From an uncultured Oscillospiraceae bacterium (GTDB lineage: Bacteria > Bacillota > Clostridia > Oscillospirales > Ruminococcaceae): a stretch of 40,456 nt of DNA. Made by a program: the position numbers and the translations under genes. The stretch is taken from the NCBI GenBank assembly GCA_904396495.1, contig CAJFOJ010000065.1, forward strand, positions 1 through 40,456, given 5' to 3'. Positions within the stretch are counted from its first letter, which is position 1, and every line of letters begins with the position of its first letter. Of this stretch, positions 1-5,985 are shown piece after piece. The notes under the pieces were generated by a model. It searched no databases and was not told the DNA's origin. It was given only the letters and a program-made list of their open reading frames with translations.

Positions 1-85
1 CGCTGTCGCTGCGCCACTCCTCCTAAAACTCAATATTCCTGCACTAGGGGCTTTTTTATGCTGTCTGCACAATCTGGGGCGGTTC

Positions 86-113
86 AAACCCCCGCTATGG
101 CGGGGGTTTTGTA
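86..113 (+). terminator. Intrinsic terminator
   Basis: A 10-bp GC-rich stem (86-95 with 100-109, loop TATG) runs into a T-rich tract. It should end transcription arriving from a gene left of the window. The 85 bases before it contain no gene that can be supported. Confidence 0.75.
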
Positions 114-140
114 TTTGTTATATTTATTTTCAAAAAGTTA

Positions 141-183
141 TTGACTTAATTGGGTCAGTAAGTTATAATACTTAATGACCCAA
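141..183 (+). promoter_or_regulatory. Promoter and operator of the first RHH gene
   Basis: TTGACT at 141-146 and TATAAT at 164-169 are 17 bp apart. An 8-bp perfect inverted repeat, TTGGGTCA (150-157) and TGACCCAA (176-183), flanks the -10 box. Its half-sites start 26 bp apart, as expected for an operator bound by a ribbon-helix-helix repressor. Autoregulation by the gene at 201 is inferred. Confidence 0.7.
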
Positions 184-200
184 CTAAGTGAGGTGATGAT

Positions 201-377
201 TTGGGAACGAAAAAAATGGGTCGTCCAACCGATAATCCGAAACCACATCAAATGACTGTCAAATTTGACGATGAATGCAAAAACATTATCGATCAGTACA
301 GTGAACAGGAAAATGTATCAAAAATGGAGACAGTCAGGAGGGGAGTAAAGAAATTGGCAGATGACCTCAAAAAATAA
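201..377 (+). CDS. Small ribbon-helix-helix (Arc/CopG-like) protein, copy 1
   Basis: This encodes 58 residues from a TTG start. It is preceded by GAGGTGAT at a good distance; the only in-frame ATG at this end lies six codons inside. After a basic GTKKMGRPTDNPK head, residues 17-25 look like the RHH beta strand (QMTVKFDDE). Two predicted helices follow, the second being VSKMETVRRGVKKLADDL. RHH proteins of this size are DNA-binding dimers such as the CopG plasmid copy-number repressor. A diverged paralogue sits at 589. The stop codon lies inside the T-tract of an antisense RNA terminator on the other strand. No RHH family member is named by identity alone; the assignment rests on pattern and size. 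Confidence 0.72.
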   Translation: MGTKKMGRPTDNPKPHQMTVKFDDECKNIIDQYSEQENVSKMETVRRGVKKLADDLKK

Positions 378-448
378 GAGAAGCGACGCCATCCCACAAA
401 GAACACGCCGCTTCTATACCCGCCAACACACGCGAAAGCGTATGCGAC
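369..448 (-). ncRNA. Predicted ~80-nt antisense RNA 1
   Basis: A minus-strand promoter at 455-483 would start this RNA near 448. Near its 5' end is a small hairpin (430-441, ACGC-UUUC-GCGU). It ends in a 10-bp stem (379-388 with 406-415) followed on the minus strand by CTTATTTTTT. Position 386/408 is a G-U pair in the minus-strand RNA but an A-C mismatch in a plus-strand RNA, so the structure fits minus-strand transcription only. The RNA overlaps the 3' end of the RHH gene at 201. The arrangement resembles copG plus counter-transcribed RNA of rolling-circle plasmids, but no replication gene is present. Covariation with the second copy (763-843) supports it. Confidence 0.62.
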
Positions 449-492
449 GTAAATATTATACCATGCGCCGCAAAACCTTTCAAGTGCGTTGG
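411..492. repeat. 82-bp direct repeat, copy 1
   Basis: This block recurs at 806-887 with only two substitutions (434 and 473) and no indel. It contains the promoter and 5' half of the predicted antisense RNA. One substitution falls in the hairpin loop and the other in the promoter spacer. Confidence 0.9.
455..483 (-). promoter_or_regulatory. Promoter of antisense RNA 1
   Basis: Read on the minus strand, TTGAAA (483-478) and TATAAT (460-455) are separated by exactly 17 bp. TGG precedes the -10 box, giving an extended -10. The same elements and spacing are kept in copy 2. Confidence 0.72.
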
Positions 493-528
493 CAAAAAGA
501 TGTCAAGTAGGAATTTTTTAAAAACCTC

Positions 529-571
529 TTGACTTTTGGGCTGCATAATGATATTATAATTTTGGGCTGCA
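529..571 (+). promoter_or_regulatory. Promoter and direct-repeat operator of the second RHH gene
   Basis: TTGACT (529-534) and TATTAT (552-557) have a 17-bp spacer. A 12-bp direct repeat, TTTTGGGCTGCA, lies at 534-545 and 560-571 and brackets the -10 box. The 26-bp repeat offset equals the half-site offset in the first module, although here the halves are direct rather than inverted. Confidence 0.68.
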
Positions 572-588
572 AAAGTGAGGTGAGACAT

Positions 589-771
589 TTGCCCAAAGAA
601 AAAAAGATGGGCCGCCCTACAGATAATCCCAAGAGCACTTCTATTCACGTCCGGCTAGACGACAAATGCGTCGAAATACTGGAGAAGTATTGCGCACAGG
701 AAAATGTCGGCAGGGCAGAAGCGACCCGCCGAGGAATTATCGGCTTAGAGGAGAAGCTCATCGAAAAATAA
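589..771 (+). CDS. Small ribbon-helix-helix (Arc/CopG-like) protein, copy 2
   Basis: This encodes 60 residues from TTG at 589, preceded by GTGAGGTGAGA. The start matches its paralogue at 201, which also begins with TTG followed by a KKMGRPTDNPK head. An upstream in-frame start at 529 is rejected because it lies on the promoter. The RHH pattern is SIHVRLDDK (strand), CVEILEKYCAQEN (helix 1) and GRAEATRRGIIGLEEKLIEK (helix 2). It probably represses its own promoter through the direct repeats at 534-571. Divergence from copy 1, in both protein and operator, suggests the two modules no longer cross-regulate. That is an inference. Confidence 0.75.
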   Translation: MPKEKKMGRPTDNPKSTSIHVRLDDKCVEILEKYCAQENVGRAEATRRGIIGLEEKLIEK

Positions 772-843
772 AAGAAGTGGCGCAACCGTCGAAAAGTAAG
801 CACCACTTCTATACCCGCCAACACACGCAAAAGCGTATGCGAC
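763..843 (-). ncRNA. Predicted ~80-nt antisense RNA 2
   Basis: This is the second copy of the RNA at 369-448. The terminator stem pairs 773-782 with 801-810 and is followed on the minus strand by TTTATTTTT. Relative to copy 1, C-G at 384/410 has become T-A at 778/805, a compensatory change. Position 781/802 is G-U in the minus-strand RNA but a C-A mismatch on the plus strand. The loop sequence differs completely from copy 1, so the two RNAs could have separate targets. It overlaps the 3' end of the RHH gene at 589. Confidence 0.62.
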
Positions 844-887
844 GTAAATATTATACCATGCGCCGCAGAACCTTTCAAGTGCGTTGG
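806..887. repeat. 82-bp direct repeat, copy 2
   Basis: This matches 411-492 in 80 of 82 positions, at an offset of 395 bp. The flanking RHH genes are much more diverged, so this block is under stronger constraint or was recently homogenised. Confidence 0.9.
850..878 (-). promoter_or_regulatory. Promoter of antisense RNA 2
   Basis: On the minus strand, TTGAAA (878-873) and TATAAT (855-850) are 17 bp apart, with an upstream TGG extended -10, exactly as in copy 1. Confidence 0.72.
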
Positions 888-908
888 CCAAAAGAAAGGA
901 TTTTTGCG

Positions 909-1193
909 ATGATTATACGTCAATTAAAACACACTCAGTACGAAAATTTCTGCCTTTCCCTCAACAAAAAGGCCCATGCCCAGCCGCTTGAGGCTTTCTT
1001 CACCGTCAACATGCGTGTGGACGGCTGGGAGTACGCTATCCGCCTCCAACCGGAGCGCCACAACAAAATCGCCGTTTTGCAGGCCCTTCAAATTGACCGG
1101 CAGGACGATCGTCCAAACTTCGGCCTGATTACCGACGGCAAGCTGCTCTCCGCTTTTCTGGATATCCTGCTTTTTCAGGGATTCCGTTCCTAA
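909..1193 (+). CDS. Hypothetical protein downstream of the RHH/antisense modules
   Basis: This encodes 94 residues from ATG at 909, with AAAGAAAGGA eight bases upstream. The frame is open further left through the 82-bp repeat, but that stretch is better explained as antisense-RNA DNA. There are no membrane segments and no motif I recognise; the middle (VDGWEYAIRLQPE) has mixed beta character. A strong terminator follows at 1202. Its position after two RHH modules suggests it is the payload or the regulated gene of that unit, but this is inference. Confidence 0.6.
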   Translation: MIIRQLKHTQYENFCLSLNKKAHAQPLEAFFTVNMRVDGWEYAIRLQPERHNKIAVLQALQIDRQDDRPNFGLITDGKLLSAFLDILLFQGFRS

Positions 1194-1201
1194 ACAACTT
1201 C

Positions 1202-1234
1202 GCCCCGCCTTGGGAAAAGGCGGGGCAGTTTTTT
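1202..1234 (+). terminator. Intrinsic terminator
   Basis: GCCCCGCC (1202-1209) pairs with GGCGGGGC (1219-1226) and is followed by a T-run. It ends the 909-1193 transcript just before the convergent MATE gene. Confidence 0.85.
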
Positions 1235-1240
1235 CTATCC

Positions 1241-2641
1241 CTAAAACTCTTGGGAACCATCGCCTGCTGCGGCTGTTTTCTCCAATTCAGGCTGTTTTTG
1301 TCCGTCGGGAAACTGTTTCAGCAGCTTACGGATGTTCCGGTAATAAGAGAAGGTCAGCGGGATCAGCGCCCCCAGCCAAGCGATGGGATTGGCAGCACTG
1401 ATGCCGGCAAATCCAAAGGGAATCGCCAGAAAAACAGCGGTTGCGCTCCGCATACACAGTTCGATGACGCCGGCAACGGTGGGGACAAGGCTCTTTCCGA
1501 TCCCCTGTAGAGTGTAGCGGTAAACAAACAGAAGCGACAGCAAAAAGTACATGGAGCAATTGATGATGAGGTAAACCCGTGCCAAATCCACTACTTCTTC
1601 CTGTCCGCTGCCCACAAAAATCCCGACTAATGGGCGGCAGGTCAGGATGATGAACACCCCTAAAATCACGCTGGCGGCGATGTTGATGAGCAGGCACCGA
1701 TTAACCCCCTGCTTGATCCGCCGCATATCTCCCGCGCCGTAATTCTGGGCGGCGTAGGTGGCCATGGTGATGCCAAAGGACATCAATACCTGCACCGCCA
1801 GATTGTCGATCTTCTGGGCGGCGGTAAAAGCGCCCACTGCAGTGGAACCCAGCTGATTCAGCGGAACCTGTAAAATCATCGACCCGATGGCGATAATGGA
1901 GGTCTGGAAGGCCATGGGAAGCCCAACCTTGCAGTGCGCTCCGATGAAAGCAATATCCACTTTCCAGTCCTTTTTGCAAAGCCGCAGCAGGGGAATGCGC
2001 TTAGCAATGTAAACAATGCAGAGGAGGCAGGACACCACCTGGGAAATCACCGTCGCCCAGGCGGCTCCGGCTACCCCCATCTTAAAGTTCAGGATAAACA
2101 CAAAGTCCAGCACGATGTTTAACACACAGGCTACCACCAGGAATAACAGCGGCGTTCGGGAATCGCCCAAAGCACGTACCACGTTGGACAAGAGGTTAAA
2201 GAGCATCGAGGCAAAAATACCCCAAAATATGATGATGATGTAGTTGTAGGCATCGCTGATGATGTTTTCCGGCGTCTGTAGTAGCTCTAAAAGAGGACGG
2301 GCGGTCAAAACCGCAATTAAGGTGAGCACCACTGTCAAAACGGCGCTGATATAAATACTCGTCGTGACGCTTTTGCGCACCCCGTCGTAGTCGTCCGCCC
2401 CGAACCGCTGGGCGGTGATGACCGAGAGCCCGGCGGTGAGCCCCTGTGCAAAGCCGATAATTAAAAAGGAGAGGCTGCCGGTGGCGCCGACCCCGGCCAG
2501 GGCGTCCACGCTGATGGTGCGTCCAACGATAACGGTGTCGGCCATGCTGTAAAACTGTTGAAAAATGTTGCCGATCAACAGGGGGATGGTAAAGAGCAAA
2601 ATGAGTTTGACGGGTTTCCCCTTGGTGAGATCCTGAACCAT
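1241..2641 (-). CDS. MATE family multidrug/cation antiporter
   Basis: A 466-residue inner-membrane protein of usual MATE length with about twelve hydrophobic segments in two similar halves. The N-terminus (GKPVKLILLFTIPLLIGNIFQQFYSMADTVIVG, in part) carries the family's first-helix pattern with the 'NxFQQFYxxADT' signature. MATE pumps export drugs or metabolites in exchange for Na+ or H+. The start is ATG at 2641-2639, with GGAGGACC just upstream. The last ~30 residues are hydrophilic and probably cytoplasmic. It is transcribed alone, convergent with the left-end module, from a promoter at 2703-2731 with a cre-like site downstream. The substrate cannot be told from sequence. Confidence 0.93.
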   Translation of the reverse strand: MVQDLTKGKPVKLILLFTIPLLIGNIFQQFYSMADTVIVGRTISVDALAGVGATGSLSFLIIGFAQGLTAGLSVITAQRFGADDYDGVRKSVTTSIYISAVLTVVLTLIAVLTARPLLELLQTPENIISDAYNYIIIIFWGIFASMLFNLLSNVVRALGDSRTPLLFLVVACVLNIVLDFVFILNFKMGVAGAAWATVISQVVSCLLCIVYIAKRIPLLRLCKKDWKVDIAFIGAHCKVGLPMAFQTSIIAIGSMILQVPLNQLGSTAVGAFTAAQKIDNLAVQVLMSFGITMATYAAQNYGAGDMRRIKQGVNRCLLINIAASVILGVFIILTCRPLVGIFVGSGQEEVVDLARVYLIINCSMYFLLSLLFVYRYTLQGIGKSLVPTVAGVIELCMRSATAVFLAIPFGFAGISAANPIAWLGALIPLTFSYYRNIRKLLKQFPDGQKQPELEKTAAAGDGSQEF

Positions 2642-2674
2642 GGGCGGTCCTCCTTCAACTAATATGGGAGAAAA

Positions 2675-2688
2675 TGTAAACGATTACT
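2675..2688. promoter_or_regulatory. cre-like / LacI-family operator
   Basis: TGTAAACGATTACT matches the CcpA/LacI-type consensus TGWAANCGNTNWCA at all but the last position. It lies between the predicted promoter and the start of the MATE gene, where a bound repressor would block elongation. Confidence 0.5.
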
Positions 2689-2702
2689 TTTTGGCTTTCA
2701 CC

Positions 2703-2731
2703 ATGATAGCACGAAGCGAGAAAGCCTGCAA
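2703..2731 (-). promoter_or_regulatory. Promoter of the MATE gene
   Basis: On the minus strand, TTGCAG (2731-2726) and TATCAT (2708-2703) are 17 bp apart. Confidence 0.5.
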
Positions 2732-2927
2732 GTACCCCCACAAAACTTTGGATGGTTGACGGGAAAAGGGGAGCCTGATGCTCCTGTTTTTATGCAGATT
2801 GATGGGGAGAAGCAAAAGCTGGAAAAACAGGCTTTTGCGGTGGAATTGCCGATAGCCGCAGCTGTTCCTCTCAAAACGGTTAGAATCCTTTCTCAAATTT
2901 TTGCGTAAAGTGTCAGTCCCCGCTAGT
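2732..2927. other. Intergenic stretch without a convincing gene
   Basis: An open plus-strand frame reaches a stop near 2908 and reads like a protein tail (DAPVFMQIDGEKQKLEKQ). It has no start codon or ribosome binding site and may be a gene remnant. No RNA gene was recognised here. Confidence 0.3.
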
Positions 2928-3044
2928 ATTTTGTAACGTTGTCAGGGAACTGGCTAAAACGCAGGCCATAGCATTGGATTTCGTAACATTGTAAAAAAAT
3001 TCAGTGGAATCGGCAAAAAAATGTCCGGAGGTTTCTGGTACAAT
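2928..3044 (+). promoter_or_regulatory. uxuA promoter region with activator-like repeats
   Basis: A 16-bp motif, GAATCGGCAAAAAAAT (3007-3022), lies 16 bp upstream of a TACAAT -10 box (3039-3044). The same motif with the same spacing recurs at 4214-4251. No good -35 hexamer is present, suggesting an activator-dependent promoter. Further up are two 15-bp near-identical direct repeats, ATTTYGTAACRTTGT, at 2928-2942 and 2978-2992, exactly 50 bp apart. Confidence 0.55.
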
Positions 3045-3132
3045 GATCTCACAAACAGTAAAAAGGAGGATATTCACGCCTGAGAAAGTCGTCATCTTCC
3101 TGTTATGAATCAAAACGCAAAGGGGCTTTTAC

Positions 3133-4173
3133 ATGAAACTCACCTTTCGATGGTACGGGCCGGACGATCCCGTCACCCTCAACGAGATCCGGCAGATTCC
3201 CTGTATGAGCGGCATTGTGTCGGCGGTGTATTCCACCCCTGTAGGGGAGGTCTGGCCGGAAGATGCCATCGCCTCCCTGAAACGGCAGGCCGAAGATAAC
3301 GGCCTTACCTTTGAGGTGGTGGAAAGTGTCCCCGTCCACGAGGAAATCAAGCTGGGCGGAAAAGACGCCCCCCGCCTCATCGAAAACTACTGTGAAAACG
3401 TCCGCCGCCTGGGACGGGCGGGAGTCAAGGTCATCTGCTACAACTTTATGCCGGTGTTCGACTGGCTCCGCAGCGAGCTGAAGCAGGTGCACCCCGATGG
3501 CTCCAACTCCCTGGCCTACGACCAGAAGACGGTACTTAAGATGGATCCGGCGGCAGGGGGCCTCTCTCTGCCCGGCTGGGACGAGAGCTACTCGATTTCG
3601 GAACTGCGGGCCCTCTTAAAACGCTATGAGACGGTGGACGAGGAAGCTCTGTGGAAAAACCTCGCTTCCTTTCTCAAAGCGGTCATTCCGGTAGCGGAGG
3701 AAAGCGGCGTCAAAATGGCCATCCACCCCGACGACCCGCCATGGGGGATGTTCGGCCTGCCACGCATCGTCACCTGCGAAGAAAATCTAAGGCGGCTGCT
3801 CTCCATTGTGGACAGCGAGGCAAACGGCCTCACCTTCTGCACCGGCTCTTTGGGAGCGGACCCCAAAAACGATCTGCCTCAGATGATTCGCGCCTTTTCT
3901 TCGCGGATTCACTTTGTCCACCTGCGGAATATCCGCATCACCGGCGAGCGGTGCTTTGAGGAGACGGCCCATCCCACCTCCTGCGGCTCCCTTGACATGT
4001 ACGCCATCGTCAAAGCCCTGTGGGAGAGCGGATTTGACGGCTACATCCGGCCCGATCACGGGCGGATGATCTGGGGCGAAGAGGGCCGCCCAGGCTACGG
4101 GCTGTACGACCGGGCGCTGGGGGCCGCCTACATCCTGGGCCTGTGGGAAGCGGCCTCCCGGGGCGGAAATTGA
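3133..4173 (+). CDS. uxuA: Mannonate dehydratase
   Basis: A 346-residue UxuA-family protein (family ~340-400 residues; TIM barrel). It dehydrates D-mannonate to 2-keto-3-deoxygluconate in the hexuronate (glucuronate) pathway. The start [14 protein letters not shown] and the [24 protein letters not shown] and [15 protein letters not shown] segments are typical. The metal-binding area near the C-terminus includes 'HLRNIRI' and '[14 protein letters not shown]'. ATG at 3133 follows AAAGGGGC. The SDR at 5027 (mannonate oxidoreductase) and KDPG aldolase at 5986 complete the branch from fructuronate to pyruvate plus glyceraldehyde-3-phosphate, except that no KDG kinase is in the window. Confidence 0.94.
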   Translation: MKLTFRWYGPDDPVTLNEIRQIPCMSGIVSAVYSTPVGEVWPEDAIASLKRQAEDNGLTFEVVESVPVHEEIKLGGKDAPRLIENYCENVRRLGRAGVKVICYNFMPVFDWLRSELKQVHPDGSNSLAYDQKTVLKMDPAAGGLSLPGWDESYSISELRALLKRYETVDEEALWKNLASFLKAVIPVAEESGVKMAIHPDDPPWGMFGLPRIVTCEENLRRLLSIVDSEANGLTFCTGSLGADPKNDLPQMIRAFSSRIHFVHLRNIRITGERCFEETAHPTSCGSLDMYAIVKALWESGFDGYIRPDHGRMIWGEEGRPGYGLYDRALGAAYILGLWEAASRGGN

Positions 4174-4213
4174 CAGCATCCCGGAATTTATAAAATCCGC
4201 CAAAAAGAAAATA

Positions 4214-4251
4214 GAATCGGCAAAAAAATAAACGGGATTTTCTCGTACAAT
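4214..4251 (+). promoter_or_regulatory. Second copy of the uxuA-type promoter
   Basis: GAATCGGCAAAAAAAT (4214-4229) is identical to the uxuA promoter motif and again 16 bp from TACAAT (4246-4251). It lies just after uxuA, ~780 bp before uxuB. A terminator follows within about 50 bp of the predicted start. Confidence 0.5.
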
Positions 4252-4284
4252 GGAAAGAGGGAAGGGAAAATCCCCCCTTCGCCG

Positions 4285-4304
4285 CGGGAAAATCCCGTTT
4301 TTTT
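4285..4304 (+). terminator. Intrinsic terminator after the second promoter
   Basis: CGGGA-AAA-TCCCG is followed by seven T residues. It would end uxuA transcription and would also stop RNA started at the promoter at 4214-4251 after roughly 45 nt. Confidence 0.65.
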
Positions 4305-4345
4305 GCCTTAAAGACCCAATCGCCTTACATAGACGGGTATAATCT

Positions 4346-4368
4346 GACGCCGCCCACGGGTTTGAAAC
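4346..4368 (+). repeat. CRISPR-like repeat, degenerate copy A
   Basis: GCCGCCCACGGGTTTGAAAC keeps the 3' end of copies B-D but has lost part of the stem. The following ~35 bases (GGCTG, CGGG, TTGT, TGCGT in order) align with the sequence after copies C and D. A further decayed copy may lie around 4408-4436. Confidence 0.4.
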
Positions 4369-4442
4369 GGCTGATCGGGCCTTGTCTAATGCGTCCGCGG
4401 GCCGTATCGACCCACGTAGGGCGCAAGGAGAGATTCTTTAAA

Positions 4443-4473
4443 GTCGCCCCTCCCACGGGGCGCGGGTTGAAAT
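4443..4473 (+). repeat. CRISPR-like repeat, copy B
   Basis: This 31-bp unit starts GTCGCCCC, has a GGGGCG return arm and ends GGTTGAAAT. It has the architecture of type I-C CRISPR repeats (GTCGC...GCG-GATTGAAAY). No regularly spaced partner and no cas gene is present. Confidence 0.5.
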
Positions 4474-4692
4474 TCAAATTGGGTCTGCCCCATGATCACG
4501 GCTTCCTACTCGCCGCCGCGCTTTTTATGGAATCGCCCCGCCGGTTCCCTCCCCGGTGAAAGCGGTCCCATATGAAAGCGCCGCCCCGGCTTTGCGGGAT
4601 GTCTCACCGCCCTGTGTGAGCCGGGCGGATTTTGCCCGGCGTGCCTGCGGGCTGCCCCTGCCGCACAAGGGGCGCAGACGGGACTTTTTGAC

Positions 4693-4723
4693 GCCGCCCT
4701 TTTCATGGGGCGCGGGTTGAAAT
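4693..4723 (+). repeat. CRISPR-like repeat, copy C
   Basis: This 31-bp unit begins GCCGCCC and ends GGGGCGCGGGTTGAAAT. The 35 bases after it (4724-4758) resemble those after copy D, so they are not an ordinary independent spacer. Confidence 0.55.
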
Positions 4724-4808
4724 GACTGAAGCGGCTTTGTATGCTGCGTGATGACCCACAGCAAAACTTCCGCCCCGCCAAAAGCGGGAGGCGGACGAAA
4801 ATGTGTAT

Positions 4809-4840
4809 GCCGCCCCTACTATAGGGGCGCGGATTGAAAC
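4809..4840 (+). repeat. CRISPR-like repeat, copy D
   Basis: The best-preserved unit, 32 bp: GCCGCCCC, loop TACTAT, AGGGGC, then GCGGATTGAAAC. This is close to the type I-C consensus. The 35 bases after it (4841-4875) share the blocks GACTG, CGG, TTTGT, TGCGT and CCA with those after copy C. Confidence 0.55.
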
Positions 4841-4907
4841 GACTGGTCGGGGTTTGTGCATTGCGTGCTCAACCACGGCGGGGGAGCAAGGGTGCAGGCA
4901 GGGCCTT

Positions 4908-4933
4908 TTTTGGAAAACCGCTGTTTTCCAAAA
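4908..4933. other. Strong hairpin upstream of uxuB
   Basis: A perfect 11-bp stem, TTTTGGAAAAC / GTTTTCCAAAA, with a 4-base loop. T-rich and A-rich flanks make it usable as a terminator in either direction. Confidence 0.55.
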
Positions 4934-4964
4934 TCTCGCTTTGCACCGCCCTTTCAAAACGCCC

Positions 4965-4987
4965 TTTTTGCCCGACGAGGGCAAAAA
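4965..4987. other. Second hairpin upstream of uxuB
   Basis: TTTTTGCCC-GACGA-GGGCAAAAA, a 9-bp perfect stem 40 bp before the uxuB start. It could attenuate read-through into uxuB. Confidence 0.5.
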
Positions 4988-5026
4988 TGCCCACGAACGT
5001 CCCATTCAGGAAAGGAAGGATTTGTT

Positions 5027-5851
5027 ATGCATCCGAAAAACGCCGTCATCACCGGAGCGGGAGGGGTACTCTGCTCCGCCTTTGCCAAATCCCTGGCCAA
5101 AGAGGGCTGCAAAGTGGCCCTGTTGGACCGCAACCTCGCAGCCGCCCGGCAGGTGGCCGACGACATCGCGGCTTCGGGCGGGGAGGCCTACGCCATCGAG
5201 GCCGACGTCCTGCAAAAGGAGAGCCTCACCGCTGCCGCAGAGGAGGCCCGCCGCCTGATGGGAAGCTGGCAGATCCTCATAAACGGCGCCGGGGGCAACC
5301 ACCCCAAAGGCACCACTTCAGGCGAATTTTTTGCCCCCGATGACATAAGCTGCCCCCAGCGGGTTTCCTTCTTCGATTTGGAGCCGGAGGGGGCCCAGTT
5401 TGTCTTTGACCTAAACTTTATGGGTACTTTCCTCACCACCCAGGTCTTTGCCAAAGAGATGGTACAGTCGGGGGGCGCCATTTTAAACGTCTCGTCGATG
5501 AACGCCTTCCGCCCCCTGACCAAAATTCCCGCCTACAGCGCCGCCAAAGCGGCGGTACAGAACTTCACCCAATGGCTGGCGGTTCACTTCGCCCCGGCCA
5601 ACATCCGGGTCAACGCCATCGCGCCGGGCTTTTTTGTGACCAACCAGAACCGGGATATGCTCTTTGACGCCGACGGCAGCCCCACCTCCCGGACCGAAAA
5701 GATCCTCTCTCAGACCCCTATGGGCCGTTTCGGGGAGCCGGAGGAGCTTTTGGGTACGGTGAAATACCTCTTAGACGATGAGCAGTCCGGCTTTGTCACC
5801 GGCATCGTGGTGCCGGTGGACGGCGGATTTTCCGCCTATTCGGGCGTATAA
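5027..5851 (+). CDS. uxuB: SDR-family D-mannonate oxidoreductase (fructuronate reductase)
   Basis: A 274-residue short-chain dehydrogenase. The Rossmann glycine motif TGAGG is at residues 9-13, NGAGG near 87, and catalytic Ser in NVSSMNAF with Tyr-x3-Lys in YSAAKAA. IRVNAIAPGF and a C-terminal VDGG are also present. This matches the SDR form of mannonate oxidoreductase found in Bacillus (YjmF/UxuB) and Clostridia, not the long-chain enterobacterial UxuB. It interconverts fructuronate and mannonate with NAD(P)H. The start at 5027 follows AGGAAAGGAAGGA; the open frame upstream crosses the CRISPR-like repeat and hairpins and is not coding. The function is strengthened by uxuA and eda on either side. 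Confidence 0.88.
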   Translation: MHPKNAVITGAGGVLCSAFAKSLAKEGCKVALLDRNLAAARQVADDIAASGGEAYAIEADVLQKESLTAAAEEARRLMGSWQILINGAGGNHPKGTTSGEFFAPDDISCPQRVSFFDLEPEGAQFVFDLNFMGTFLTTQVFAKEMVQSGGAILNVSSMNAFRPLTKIPAYSAAKAAVQNFTQWLAVHFAPANIRVNAIAPGFFVTNQNRDMLFDADGSPTSRTEKILSQTPMGRFGEPEELLGTVKYLLDDEQSGFVTGIVVPVDGGFSAYSGV

Positions 5852-5890
5852 GGAGCAATTGGCCCCTCTTTTGTAAAATTACTGAAATTT

Positions 5891-5923
5891 GGGCGCAGGA
5901 GGCGCTTTTTTCGCCTTGCGCCC
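5891..5923 (+). terminator. Hairpin after uxuB (possible terminator)
   Basis: GGGCGCA (5891-5897) pairs with TGCGCCC (5917-5923), with further internal GGCG/CGCC pairing. The T-tract is weak. The right arm overlaps the -35 box of the next promoter. Confidence 0.5.
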
Positions 5924-5944
5924 CGGTTTATTTGGTGCTATAAT
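5916..5944 (+). promoter_or_regulatory. Promoter of eda
   Basis: TTGCGC (5916-5921) and TATAAT (5939-5944) have a 17-bp spacer, with TGC forming an extended -10. Confidence 0.6.
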
Positions 5945-5985
5945 CCCGAAAAGCGAAACGGATACCATTGGGAAAGGAGCGCAAT

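Noticed and set aside
1-16. Possible tRNA 3' end (sequence ending in GCGCCA)
   Set aside because: Only a few bases are in the window. No T-arm or acceptor partner can be seen.
361-510. A 49-codon Arg/Lys-rich ORF overlapping the end of the first RHH gene, with a similar peptide encoded in the second repeat
   Set aside because: The substitutions between copies change the amino acids but preserve RNA pairing, loop position and the minus-strand promoter, so antisense RNA explains the conservation better.
2684-3113. Short minus-strand ORFs between the MATE gene and uxuA
   Set aside because: They overlap the MATE promoter or the uxuA control region and show no protein-like features.
4346-4876. 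An ordinary functional CRISPR array
   Set aside because: Repeats are irregularly spaced (94-246 bp) and degenerate, the following sequences resemble each other, and no cas gene is present.
4856-5026. Longer N-terminus for the uxuB product
   Set aside because: The extension crosses a CRISPR-like repeat flank and two strong hairpins and has no SDR homology. A good ribosome binding site precedes ATG 5027.
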